Shown piece after piece: positions 11,685-22,552 of a stretch of DNA of 64,000 bases. A model generated the notes under the pieces. The model was not told the origin of the DNA, did not search any database, and saw only the letters and a list, made by a program, of their open reading frames with translations. A program made the position numbers and the translations under genes. The stretch is from Stictocephala bisonia (lineage: Eukaryota; Arthropoda; Insecta; Hemiptera; Membracidae): contig JAQJVL010000525.1 of NCBI GenBank assembly GCA_035578905.1, positions 248,001 through 312,000 on the forward strand. Direction: 5' to 3'. Positions within the stretch are counted from its first letter, which is position 1, and the number at the start of each line of letters is the position of its first letter.

Positions 11685-12690
11685 ACATTATACGAGCCAC
11701 CAATATGCATTATATTCAGAGCGGGTATCCGATCAAAATTAACATTGATAACAAATTATATGAGCCACCAATATGCATTATATTCGGAGCAGGTTCCGAT
11801 CAAAATTAACATTGATAACAAATCATACAAGCCACCAATATGCATTATATTCGGAGCGGGTTTCCGATCAAAATTAACATTGATGATAAATCATACAAGC
11901 CACCAATATGCATTATATTCGGAGCGGGTTTCCGATCAAAATTAACATTGATAACAAATCATACAAGCCGCCAATATGCATTATATTCGGAGCGGGTTTC
12001 CGATTAAAATTAACATTGATAACAAATCATACAAGCCACCAATATGCATTATATTCGGAGCGGGTATCCGATTAAAATTAACATTGATAACAAATCATAA
12101 AAGCCACCAATATGCATTATATTCGGAGCGGGTTTCCGATTAAAATTAACATTGATAACAAATCATACAAGCCACCAATATGCATTATATTCGGAGCGGG
12201 TTTCCGATCAAAATTAACATTGATGATAAATCATACAAGCCACCAATATGCATTATATTCGGAGCGGGTTTCCGATCAAAATTAACATTGATAACAAATC
12301 ATAAAAGCCACCAATATGCATTATATTCGGAGCGGGTTTCCGATCAAAATTAACATTGATGACAAATCATACAAGTCACCAATATGCATTATATTCGGAG
12401 CGGGTTTCCGATCAAAATTAACATTGATGACAAATCATACAAGTCACCAATATGCATTATATTCGGAGCTGGTTTCCGATCAAAATTAACATTGCTAACA
12501 AATTATACGAGCCACCAATATGCATTATATTCGGAGCGGGTATCCGATCAAAATTAACATTGCTAACAAATTATACGAGCCACCAATATGCATTATTTTC
12601 GGATCGGGTATCAGATCAAAATTAACATTGCTAACAAATTATACGAGCCACCAATATGCATTATATTCGGAGCGGGTATCCGATCATAAT
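11685..12690. repeat. 68-bp satellite, about 15 copies
   Basis: The unit contains CCACCAATATGCATTATATT, CGGAGCGGGTTTCCGATCAA and AATTAACATTGATAACAAAT. Starts of CAATATGC fall at 11701, 11769, 11836, 11904 and 11972, giving a period of 67-68. Copies are highly similar. ATGCAT inside the unit is palindromic. Confidence 0.95.
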
Positions 12691-13743
12691 TAACATTGAT
12701 ACATTAAAAACAATAATATACAACAAATTCATAAGATTATTACATTGGGCTTGAAGACATTGCAGACCGGTTCCTGTTGCTACTCATTGTTTGTCCAAAT
12801 TGCCGGCGGCCTCGCAGTGACCCCGCTGGGAGGCCTTGGTCAGTCTACAGATAGGCGTGCTAGATTTTCATCTCTACCCATTAAGAGTATAGCAACTTAT
12901 CATCATACAATTCACGTTGCCAAGATCATTACAACAGTACAACACTCAGTTATTGACCTGACATAGATTATATCACTTGTCAAGAGCCACAGCGTTCTGT
13001 TAAATTGTCATTGTTTACCTTACATTACAATATGCCACGACATGGATTTCAGAGGTAGATCTATGTTTAACTTTCAAAAACTCTAAGTAGAACCTACATA
13101 GTTCGACAGTCCTTATACAAACATAGACCATGGCAAAGTGGCATTGCACAATTTAACCCGGTCCAGATTAACGAATTACCAGTGTTAAAGTAAACAACAG
13201 TTAACAAATTTAAAAACGTGTTACTCTACTTATCCATAATACATAAATTCTAACTTCATACCAACTCAGTAGTGCATACATAGTTTGAGTTTAATTTTGT
13301 TAAGTTTTTAGCCATTTATGAAGAAAATACAGTACAATTTTCCAATATAAATAGTCGTTTTTTCATGTGTACAGTTCGACTCGATACTTCGACACTCCCG
13401 TAGTCCACAAGATGTCGAACTATCGAGGTTTTGTAATATAATGCTTTGATATAGTAGATTACATAAACACTAGCACATATAATACACGCAAGTGCAGATG
13501 GGTTTATGTTAATTTTCAATTTTTTAAAAGACGGCTAGTTATTGCCGTTAAACTATTGTTTAGCATCTTTTATCATTGTCCTCCTTCCCGTCATCTCATA
13601 TTTGGGCTTGTAATGACCGTTAAATCACTTATGTCCAATTGTCCATGTTATTTGCATTGCTGTACCTAAATGTTATTTAATACAAGGCAGGTCGATTTAA
13701 TGAAGGTTGATCCTTGGACCTCTGGATCGTCGCCTCTGACAGT
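12691..13743. other. Region without recognised gene
   Basis: Contains a GC-richer patch at about 12745-12850 with no clear domain. The rest is AT-rich. Nothing else supported. Confidence 0.4.
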
Positions 13744-13894
13744 CTGGTTGGACAAACAGACGAAGGCGCGGCACCAGTGAACCGCTGAGTCACCTACTGA
13801 TGGCAGATCAAGGTTTGTTCAAGACACGAGTAGTTCTGCTTACGCAAAAGCCAAACACCTTGCCAGTCTGGTCCACCACGAGGTTGTCGCCACC

Positions 13895-15634
13895 TTAACT
13901 GCTGAGGAAGAAATCAGCAGAATTATTAGAGAGCTCCCAGCCAAAAATTCAAACGATCTAAATTTTATGTCAATGTCACTCCTAAAGAAATGCTACAAGC
14001 ATATCTTGAGGCCACTGACAATCTTAATAAACTTATCTTTTCAAACTGGAGTCTTTCCCTCGCTCCTTAAAACAGCTAAGGTAACGCCTATATTTAAAAA
14101 GGGTGACCCCTGTTCAATCAATAACTATCGGCCGGTCTCGATTTTGCCAATTTTGAGCAAAATATTTGAAAAACTTTTTTTAACTAGAATGCTAAATTTT
14201 TTAAATAAACACAACCAGCTCTCTGAGTACCAATTTGGATTCAGAAAGGGTAAATCGACTATAGACGCAGTGGTGAGTCTGGTCGATATGGTTGTGGAGG
14301 GATTAGAATGTCGGAAATCCACCCTCGGTGTTTTTCTCGACTTATCAAAAGCTTTTGACTGTGTTGACCATAAGATACTACTCAGCAAATTGGAATCTCA
14401 TGGCATCAGAGGTGTGCCCTTGGAGTGGCTTGGATCATACCTCAGACAAAGAGCTCAATTAGTACAAATCGCAAATCAATCATCCGAAGTTATCAACCTG
14501 TGCTACGGTGTCCCTCAGGGATCAATTCTCAGTCCAGCCCTTTTTTTAGTTTATGTCAACGACATTGGAGCATCTTTGCACCAGGGAAAAATCGTGCAAT
14601 ATGCAGACGATACAACCCTGTGTTTTAGAGATAAAGCTCCTGAACTCGTAGAACAACAAACTTTTGTAGAATTTAATAAATGCATTCAATATTTCAAAAA
14701 CATAAACTTGAAAACAAATTCTTCTAAATCAAATTTTATAAATTTTACCTTACGTCCTCAGAGCCTAGAATGGGTCCCCAGCGTACTGTTGGAAGATACT
14801 ATGCTGGAAGAGGTGTTCACGTCAAAATTCCTTGGATTACACATAGATCGAGGTTTGACATGGAATGCCCATATTGATGCGGTATATGCCAAACTAACAT
14901 CTGGTATCTATGTTCTGAGGACTTTAGCCAAATACTGCCCTATTCAGGTACTGAAGACGGCATATTATGGTTTAATTTATCCCCACCTAGTCTATGGCAT
15001 AGTGCTGTGGGGAGCTGGTGCAAGTAATCAGCTCTTGAGAGTGTTCAGATTACAAAAAAGAGCGATTCGGATAATCGAAAAAGTTGATTTCATAGAATCA
15101 TGCAAGCCAATCTTCAAAAAATTAAGAATCTTGCCTTTACCTTACCTCTATATTCTAGAAACAACAACTTTCTTTATTTCTAAGTGTGCTTTGATTCGGG
15201 GACGTGACATTCACGAATATGGCACCAGAGGCAGGGACAACTATAGGACTGGGAAGCACAGAACAGTTACTTACGAGCATTTGCCCTCAGAGGCAGGTGT
15301 CCATCTTTACAATAAACTAACAAATTGTATAAAAATCGCCAGAACGCTGAAGGCGTTTAAAACTCAATTAAAAGGCTTCGTAGCCTACCATGCTTTTTAT
15401 AGTGTGGGTGAGTTTTTGGCGAATAACTTGGAGACCACACAGTGGGTAGGCTGACACCGGAACTGGAGGTGGGAAAATTAGATGTATAAATGTGCAGAAA
15501 TGTATGTTTGAGAGATTGTTTTGTAGTGTGGGTGAAACCAAATTTTTTTAACTAGACATAAAATATCTTTTAAAATAAAATTGACTTTTGCAATACATGT
15601 TAAATGTCCACTGCAATAAAAACTGGAAAAAAAA
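13895..15634 (+). mobile_element. 5'-truncated non-LTR retrotransposon (LINE)
   Basis: Contains the 3' part of ORF2 and an approximately 180-base 3' UTR, ending in AATAAAAACTGG and a short A-tract at about 15627-15634. It is bounded on both sides by pieces of the 157-bp satellite. The 5' junction at about 13893-13905 is blurred. No clear target-site duplication is visible. 5' truncation is the usual outcome of target-primed reverse transcription. Confidence 0.8.
13901..15454 (+). CDS. LINE ORF2 reverse transcriptase, N-terminally truncated
   Basis: Encodes the polymerase that copies LINE RNA at a nicked target. The frame is open from about 13898. The first Met at 13967 is internal, so no true start is present, and 495 codons follow it. 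Counting from that Met, visible reverse transcriptase blocks are NYRPVSIL (53-60), FGFRKGKST (90-98), LDLSKAFD (124-131, catalytic D125), GVPQGS (181-186), YADD (212-215, catalytic D214 and D215) and FLGLHIDRGLTW. The C-terminal half has LQKRAIRII, RGRDIHEYGTRGRDNYR and HAFYSVGEF blocks, typical of insect Jockey/CR1-group elements. The upstream endonuclease domain is missing, so the copy cannot move by itself. A related but broken C-terminus lies at 30224-30687. The absence of stops suggests a fairly recent insertion. The clade name is inference. Confidence 0.93.
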   Translation, partial: AEEEISRIIRELPAKNSNDLNFMSMSLLKKCYKHILRPLTILINLSFQTGVFPSLLKTAKVTPIFKKGDPCSINNYRPVSILPILSKIFEKLFLTRMLNFLNKHNQLSEYQFGFRKGKSTIDAVVSLVDMVVEGLECRKSTLGVFLDLSKAFDCVDHKILLSKLESHGIRGVPLEWLGSYLRQRAQLVQIANQSSEVINLCYGVPQGSILSPALFLVYVNDIGASLHQGKIVQYADDTTLCFRDKAPELVEQQTFVEFNKCIQYFKNINLKTNSSKSNFINFTLRPQSLEWVPSVLLEDTMLEEVFTSKFLGLHIDRGLTWNAHIDAVYAKLTSGIYVLRTLAKYCPIQVLKTAYYGLIYPHLVYGIVLWGAGASNQLLRVFRLQKRAIRIIEKVDFIESCKPIFKKLRILPLPYLYILETTTFFISKCALIRGRDIHEYGTRGRDNYRTGKHRTVTYEHLPSEAGVHLYNKLTNCIKIARTLKAFKTQLKGFVAYHAFYSVGEFLANNLETTQWVG

Positions 15635-15960
15635 GCCACGGCTGGTTGGACAAACAGAAGGAAGCGCGACACCAGTGAACCGCTGAGTCACTTACTGATG
15701 GCAGATCAATGTTTATCCAGACTGTCACGCAGAAGCCAAACACCTTGCCAGTCTGGTCCACCACCGCGGTTGTCGCCACCCTAAGTGCCAAGCCACGGCT
15801 GGTTGGACAAACAGAAGGAAGCGCGACACCAGTGAACCGCTGAGTCACTTACTGATGGCAGATCAAGGTTTATCCAGACTGTCACGCAGAAGCCAAACCT
15901 TGCCAGTCTGGTCCACCACGAGGTTGTCGCCACCCTAAGTGCCAAGCCACGGCTGGTCGA

Positions 15961-16654
15961 TAACTCTACAGTAGATATACATTTAATGTCAACGGGCTAA
16001 AACATGCTGATATATTTCAACTGTTCGGTTTGTGTTTACTGTTATGAGTTATTGTGGGCAATGTACCTATGCTTTTTACAGTTATAATAGTCTAGAATAA
16101 CATTTAAAGTTAGTTCTTCTACTGAAAAAAATATAAAAAATAAAATTTTTGAATAAGATGTTACTTATTGTCCACTAGAAAAGTCATTCACCTTTGACAC
16201 TTCAAGTGTTCGATCATTACTATGGACTGAATTCCTTGAATGGAAAGCAAAAATTTGGAATTTTCGTGCAGTAAAATAACCCCCAATTTTGATGATGAAC
16301 TGCAAGCTGGACATTTCGTAGCAGATCAGTAGACAAAGCTGGTCGACTGTTGGTGGCACCGTTTCTTGATGCCTGCGGTGTTGTTGGTACGGTGTGGGGC
16401 GTCCTCAACAGAGGCTGCAAGTAGAAGGCCCAGCAGTGATCATGATCGCAGTCATTGACGTGCTTCCTCCAAAGGATTGATCCCTCGTGATGAGAGGACA
16501 GATATTTTCAGAGTATCTGTTCTGTTCAAAAGCAACGTGAGTTAACTTTTTGCAGGTTTCATAACAGTGAAGCCTAAAGTTGGTCCAGAACAGTAAGTCA
16601 ACCGTTCTCATTGTGTGACCAGCTCTTTTTGTTTACCATTTTGATCTGTTTAAT
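15961..16654. other. Unassigned region with weak coding-like stretch
   Basis: On the minus strand, about 16611-16220 is open in overlapping pieces, such as RTVDLLFWTNFRLHCYETCK and ALSTDLLRNVQLAVHHQNWG. GC is higher here than in the flanks. It could be a remnant of a mobile-element ORF. I do not recognise it. Confidence 0.2.
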
Positions 16655-17125
16655 CCTGCAATTCTCGCTCGGGCTACAGGTGTAGCCCAACCGTTTTATT
16701 TCGCCATTTTCTCATATAACTGACGGTGAGGAGTAGTCAGCTCCTCAGTATCATCCTATTAACAAATGATTTAATTGTTCTGAGTGTTTTTGCACGTTTT
16801 TGGGAGTGGTAGTTTGTTATATTTACGTCCAAAGTGTTGTGGGCTACACTTGTAACCCGCGCGGGTAATCACGGTATTAGATGTTACAATGTTAATTTAT
16901 ATGGCTTTTAAAGTGTTATTTATTTTTTTAAATTTATAGTATTAAAATTGTACTTCAAAGCCTTGTGAGTCCAGGAAAAATAATTTGGAAAGTGTATACG
17001 AACATAACAATACAAAATTGAACAAAAAATTAAAAAAAAAAAACTAGCAGACATTAGAACAGCCAGTTTTGTTTAGTAGAAATAAAAAGTACTGCAAGGC
17101 TACAGTGTTAGCCCGCTCGAGTATT
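16655..17125. mobile_element. Three palindromic GGGCTACA termini, possible MITE
   Basis: GGGCTACAGGTGTAGCCC (about 16673-16690) is a perfect palindrome. Related blocks GGGCTACACTTGTAACCC (about 16843) and GGCTACAGTGTTAGCCC (about 17099) lie in the opposite orientation. Outside each is a CG-rich tail (TCGCTCG, CGCGCGGGTA or GCTCGAGTA). This fits one left end and two right ends of a TIR family, for example a 210-base element or a 470-base one. The interior is AT-rich and noncoding. Confidence 0.4.
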
Positions 17126-17265
17126 GTGGGGATAATCATACTGTATCCTGTACTTAAAATTTCTACCTGTATATCTGTTCTTGAAATCGATATCAAAATA
17201 CAATAGAAACTTATTGCTTTTTGTATTGTCTTTTGGGCTTCGATTTGCCTAATAGTTGTCTCGAG

Positions 17266-17393
17266 GATATGGTAATCGATTTCGGTAAATTGCGTTTACT
17301 TTCCTCAGACCACCCACCTCTACACTAGCTCCTTTGTGAGTCTTTGTGGTCTGAGGAAGGTAAACGCAGTTTCTCGAAATCGACGACCATAAT
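17266..17393. repeat. Foldback hairpin, ~48-bp arms
   Basis: The arms at 17266-17313 and 17346-17393 are complementary with few mismatches (CGTTTACTTTCCTCAGACCA pairs with the TGGTCTGAGGAAGGTAAACG block) and are separated by a 32-base loop. It could be a small foldback transposon or a transcribed hairpin. The sequence alone cannot separate these. Confidence 0.7.
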
Positions 17394-17399
17394 ATTTGT

Positions 17400-18358
17400 A
17401 CATTTTGTTCTTATATTATAATATATTATGTGTGATGTTCACTTTATTGTTCATTCTTTAGTAAAAGCTTTTTTGAATTTGGAATATGGTTCGAAAATTT
17501 GTATTATCAAGTCGGAGATAACGGAAAATGAGTTTCCGTGCGTCCAAACTGGTTTGACCAATTTCAGAGTTCAATAATAAAGTAGCGAGCGGCGTCCTTG
17601 GAACAAGTCCTGTAAGTGTTGTGTTTCAACACGTGGCGATATTGACACACTGGAATACCGTTAGAAGGTGATTACTTGCAATCAGAGACCTCCTCTCGCC
17701 AACTAAACCAACAGTATTGCAGTGTACACAGTGGTAAAATGAAAGATAAGCTAGCTTAATTAGATAAGTCTTAAAGCTCATAGGCCAAGGACGGTGGGTA
17801 AAATATAAGAAAAAAGTAAAAAAATTACCCGGGCTTTGCCCCATTGGCACTAAAATGTCCAACGACTTTCTATCAATAGTCTGTTTTAATATATATATAT
17901 ATAAAAGCCAAATACCACTGACGCACTCATTGACCACTGTATCTCAAAACTATTAAACCGCGAGGGCTGACAGTTTGTAGAATGAATGGTATTAAATTTT
18001 AGGTGTGCGATAAGAACAAGTTTAGGAAAATTGTGCGTAGTTCCAAAATGGCAGCAATTTTAGCGCGGATTGTTTGAAATGTCAAAAACAGTGTTTTCCT
18101 ATTCTGTCTGTAGCGGCTAATCGAATTTCGTTTTTGAAAAATTACTAGACTATAAACATTGATAGACTACATAATTTTGATTTATAGGAGAGTGGCAGCA
18201 GGCTGAGCTGTTATGTTGTTGGATGAGTTAGAACCAGAGAACCATAGGAGAAGGATATGAAAGCGTAGAGAACCACGGACAGACAGCTAGTCAATACATA
18301 TTACAGCTGTTTATTCTTATAATGGTTATCTAACAAATTTTCTTTTTGGATCAATGTT
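17400..18358. other. AT-rich region, nothing firm
   Basis: A TA microsatellite at about 17891-17903 lies next to sequence resembling common insect repeat DNA (CCACTGACGCACTCATTGAC). No gene or complete element can be delimited. Confidence 0.3.
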
Positions 18359-18815
18359 TATACGGGTTGGAAAATATGGAAACGCTTTCACAACTTCTGT
18401 ATGACTTAATTTGTAAAAGTGAAATCTTGTACATTATCATGGTTACAAAGAACATACTTTTTGGCGCCATTACCGACATTTAATCTTTTCTGGGGTACGG
18501 CCCACGAAGAGTTGAACGAAAATCTTCAGTGTACTGTAAGTCTAGGTCGAGTTTGGTATCAAATGAAAGGTCTATTCAAGAAAAATTACTTGCCGCGAAC
18601 AGGACTCGGAAAGGTTCGTCCTTCTCAGAGTAAGGGCCTTTGGAGTTTCAAATTTACTAATATGAACATATTATTTCTCCGCTAATTAAAGGTTTCAAGT
18701 ACATTATTCTCATCAAAGATTATACTTTATGGAACACAATTATTACAAAAATAAATAATTAATGGAAAAAAGAACGTTGTTGTGAAAGCGTTTAATTTTT
18801 TTCCCACCGCGTATA
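18359..18815. mobile_element. TA-flanked MITE, second copy of 9206-9676 family
   Basis: The symmetrical ends are TATACGGGTTGG on the left and CCCACCGCGTATA on the right, with AAACGCTTTCACAAC next inside on both. The interior is homologous to the 9206-9676 element in reverse orientation. There is no transposase. A separate foldback element has inserted exactly at its right end (next entry). Confidence 0.8.
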
Positions 18816-18819
18816 GGCT

Positions 18820-19150
18820 GGTGTCCGGACAATTCGTCCCACGGACACTTCGTCCCCCAAGAAAAATGCGGACATTTCGTCCCACTTTGTGGAACGGCTA
18901 CCTGGGTAGGGTTTGATAAATAGTCTCCAAATATTTCTAAACGGACACTTCGTCCCACCTGAGAGAAGGGTTGTAAAAAGGTTAGGTTAGGTTAGGTTAG
19001 GTTCTCTCAGGGTGGGACGAAGTGTCCGTTTAGAAATATTTGGAGACTAATTATCAAACCCGACCCAGGTAGACACTCCACAGAGTGGGACGGAATGACC
19101 GCATTTTTCTTTGGGGACGACATGTCCGTGGGACGAATTGTCCTGTAATC
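18820..19150. mobile_element. Foldback element with 9-bp target duplication
   Basis: Two arms of about 140 bases (18827-18966 and 19003-19143) are near-perfect inverted copies. They carry several GGACACTTCGTCCCAC-type motifs. The direct repeat GTATAGGCT lies just outside each end (18811-18819 and 19151-19159), a 9-base target duplication as made by Mutator-like transposases. The loop, about 18979-19002, is a run of GGTTA units. It is noncoding. Confidence 0.8.
18979..19002 (+). repeat. Interstitial TTAGG telomere-type run
   Basis: Four consecutive GGTTA units (AGGTTAGGTTAGGTTAGGTT) sit in the loop of the foldback element. TTAGG is the usual insect telomere repeat. Here it is internal to a transposable element and not a chromosome end. 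Confidence 0.85.
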
Positions 19151-19166
19151 GTATAGGCTTACGAGT

Positions 19167-20792
19167 GTTACTAGCGCACGTGTTAGAAGCGCAGAAGGGT
19201 CAAAGCGTCTTAGGAGCACACAACCCTTCTACCTGAGGGTCCAATCTGACCTGCCGCCGGTCCGGTATAATCCCCGGCCATTAAGAGATTAAACAAGGTT
19301 GAGTGCACATTCTAGTTAAAATTAAAATATTTGTGGATTGAACATTTCTGTAAAAATAAACACCACGGATGTAAAAGAAACATTATATAATTATAATTTA
19401 GTTGTCCCAGTTCAATACAACAATTTTGAGTGTTTTAAGCTCAAGTTAAGGAATACATGTTTAGTAACATTTAATGCCATGCATTGAGTGTAATTATCAG
19501 CAACAAATAATAACTTACTTACTATGAGACAGCAAGTGTAAGGTTGTTGAACTTAGTTAGTATTATATATAATTCTACTTTTAAATATTATTATACTTTT
19601 CATTTTACTTATTATTGTATCTGTTATTTTTGTTAATGTTATTGAAAGACTGTAAAAAAATGGATTGAGATGTTTTAAAATTTAGGATACAAAATGTTGC
19701 ACAGTAGATTAATATTTAGAAAATATTGTTGACTATTTAATTTATTTTAGAAATAAACATCTCTTGTGCCCGCCGTTTCAGTATTACTGGAATTAGTTAT
19801 AATAATGTACAAATTAGATACATTAGTATCTACCTCAAATTTACAGATCCTGTGACATCCTGTAATATATCCTACCTTTCGGCCTGTTCACACCCAATTT
19901 GTTTATATCTTACAGCATGAGATAATTTGGGGGCCATTTTTTGAGAGTAGCTAGAAGATTGTTTATAATTAAATTATTGTCAAAATTGTGTTGCCTAAAT
20001 ACAGTATTAGACGTGTTAGTTAATAATAACTACTTATTTTAGTCATTTGCATTCTCGAAATTTAGAAGGGGTGATTTAATAATCTAGTATTGCTTGACTG
20101 TAAACACAATCAGGTAAACACAACTTGGTAAGGGCATTCCTGTAAGTATAAATAAATTAACTAGTAGGCCTATAAGGGTGAGAACATAGCAGTATTGACT
20201 TCAATCATTCAATTGAATAGTTACTTCCAAGTCTAGGTACAAGTCCAATAAAATATTCCAACAGAATTCATTGTTGGTACAGGTGTTAAAATGTCAAATA
20301 AGTTTTATTATAATTTTATTTGAGAATAACAAATACCATTATACAAGAAAATTTCGCTATGTTAATAAATTATATCAATGTTATATTTAATAAATACTGT
20401 GTTACAAGACTCGTTGCACTGTACTTTTCTGTAAATTAAACTGTTGTACCTAATTATTCAGAGAATTGTTCAGATTTAAGACGCCAACACAGCTGATAAT
20501 TACACTCTATGTCTGTAATTAAATGTTACTAAATATGTGCTTCTTAACTTGAGCTTAAAACACTCAAAATTGTCGTATTGAACTGGGGCTGAAAATAAAA
20601 TACAATTAAATAATGTTACTTTTACATCCGTAGTGTTTATTTTTAAAGAAATTTTCTGTTTAATCCATTTATGGCCGGGGGATTATACCGGACTGCCGGC
20701 AGGTCAGATTGGACCCTCCGGGCCCCAGGTTGAATCGTTGTGTGCTCCTAACACGCTTCGACCCTTGTGCGCTTTAACACGTGCTTAGTAAC
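19167..20792. mobile_element. 1.6-kb non-autonomous element with ~350-bp TIRs
   Basis: The left arm from about 19167 to 19515 and right arm from about 20450 to 20792 are inverted copies with perhaps 80-90% identity. Shared words include GTTACTA, GAGCACACAAC, GGTCCAATCTGACCTGCCG, CCGGTATAATCCCC, AATAAACAC and GTGTTTTAAGCTCAAGTTAA. The middle (about 19520-20450) is AT-rich and has no transposase. Ends are approximate and no target duplication was identified. Confidence 0.7.
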
Positions 20793-21318
20793 GCGATACG
20801 TACATTACATACAGAATAAGTAACAGATGGAAAAGTAGCAATATCGGGCTCGCTCCTATTTGCGTCACCCTGTAAGCATAAATAACAGTCATTTATATGG
20901 TACAAAAAATTGCTATGAATGCCAAATTTATATAGACATGATCATCTATCAGTCCATCACACCTCGAGGAAGTCTAAAAATTGTGTATTTTTAATTTGGA
21001 TTTGTAACCGTCTGATTTTTTTAAATCTTAAAACAAACCGTTATACTAAAACGCACTAAATATTTTTTATGTACTTTTAATTGACTTGAAATTTTGGGGG
21101 AGTGCAGATTTGTTTGTGAAATTATATATTTTGGAATAAACATCATTATTTAATTTTATGTCGTATATTCACTCAAAAATGACTGTTCTAAATTCCAATT
21201 AAAATGGCATTATAATTTCCCTTGTATATCATAATAACAATGTAAAAAAATTATACCAAATATTTATTTAGTTGCTTTTAATAGTTTCATATATTACAAT
21301 TAACTTATTAACGTAACC
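20793..21318. other. AT-rich region without recognised feature
   Basis: No coding, RNA or repeat structure supported. Confidence 0.4.
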
Positions 21319-21399
21319 ACAGACCGAGGCTGAAGGCCGATGTGTCACGAGCGCAGCGAGTGATACGGTTGGCACGCGCAGAAGGCTAGTGTACCATAG
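21319..21399 (+). mobile_element. Helitron-like 3' terminus, copy 3
   Basis: ACAGACCGAGGCTGAAGGCC and CACGAGCGCAGCGAGTG are followed by GGTTGGCACGCGCAGAAGG and ATAG (21396-21399), then T. The order matches the copies at 6905, 7247 and 46659. The CTAG end has mutated to ATAG. Confidence 0.45.
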
Positions 21400-22065
21400 T
21401 AGTGAAATTAATTTACTTTAAGTATGAGATATATATACGGACAATTCTAGTAAAGTTTTCAAGTATTTGGTGACTAATTATATTTTAAACATTTTTAACA
21501 TATATGAAATTATATTATAATTTGAGTTAGAGTCAAGTTCAACCACGATAATGCATTGACCTAGTAGTTATCGGCAGCGTCCTAAGAAATGTATTATTAT
21601 TATTCTTCTTAATAATTACAAAACCAAAAACTTACTTGAATTATTGAAACTAAAATTATGAACAATCCGTAAACAAAGAATCTAAACACAATATCTTGAA
21701 AACAGTAAAAATCAACTTAAGTTCTTAATGATGTGCAACTATTGAAAAAATGCAACAGAAGTTTGAAAAGACATTATTTAAATTTAAAAATTTCTCAAGA
21801 AACAAACATTATCAACAAAAATAACCATCATATTAAATATTTTTCTTCAGAAATATTACCTAGTTTCCAGAAATTTTATATGGCAGTTTATTAAAAACTA
21901 GAATACTGAAATGAGTGTCAAAAACCGTATTTATACTTTAGAAAACTTGAAAACCGTCATTTAATTACTTTTAGTCTGACAAGACAACTTATCACCTCTA
22001 TTACGCCTCTATTGAATGGGGGGAGAATCAGTCAAGTATTGTCTCGTGAAGTAGTGGAAGACAGT
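21400..22065. other. AT-rich region without recognised feature
   Basis: Nothing supported beyond high A+T. Confidence 0.4.
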
Positions 22066-22552
22066 TATGACCTGTCTCATGGATGGGAAGGATAATTCGT
22101 TAAGTCATGTCTCGTGGATGGAGAGGAGGGTCCGTCAAGTTGTATCTGGTGTGAGGGTGAACGAGATTAACATTTTGTTTATTGGTTGGGGAGGAGAATT
22201 ATCAAGTCATGTCTCTTGGTTTGTGAGAAGAGTCCGTAAAGTCGATTATCGTGAATGGAACGGAGAGTCCGTCAATTCGTGTCTCGTGGATGGAGAGGAG
22301 AGTCGTCGAGTTGTTTCTCGTGGATGGAGAGGAGAGTTGTCTAGTCGTGTCTCGTGGATGGAAAGTCGTCGAGTCGTTTCTCGTGGGTGGAAAGTCGTCG
22401 TGTCGTTTCTCGTGGATGGAGAAGAGAGTCGTCAAGTCGTGTCTCGTGGATGGAAAGTCGTCGAGTCGTTTCTCGTAGATGGAGAGGAGAGTCGTATTGT
22501 CGTGTCTCGTGGATGGAGAGGAGAGTTGTCTAGTCATGTCTCGTGGATGGTT
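22066..22552. repeat. Degenerate 27/36-bp tandem array
   Basis: Variable units share TCTCGTGGATGGA and AGTCGTCGAGTCG. A nine-base GAGAGGAGA-like segment is present in some copies and absent in others, giving 36- and 27-base versions. Both are multiples of three, so the array is open in several frames on both strands without being a gene. Confidence 0.8.

Larger units (their letters stand above)
13744..15960. repeat. 157-bp satellite split by a LINE
   Basis: A unit starting CTGGTTGGACAAACAGA occurs at 13744, 15642 and 15799, with a partial copy at 15953 (period 154-157). It contains ACCAGTGAACCGCTGAGTCA and CTTGCCAGTCTGGTCCACCA. The first copy breaks off at about 13895 and the next resumes at 15635. 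The intervening sequence is the LINE, which therefore inserted into an existing array. Confidence 0.85.

Noticed and set aside
16220..16611. Minus-strand host exon
   Set aside because: Open pieces exist but in different frames with stops between them, no splice sites are evident, and no protein family is recognised.
480..20175. Over-represented palindrome TAGGCCTA
   Set aside because: About four or five occurrences of this or near variants were noticed (for example near 491, 757, 2087, 9293 and 20164), somewhat above a rough expectation. The count is too small to claim a signal without genome-wide statistics.
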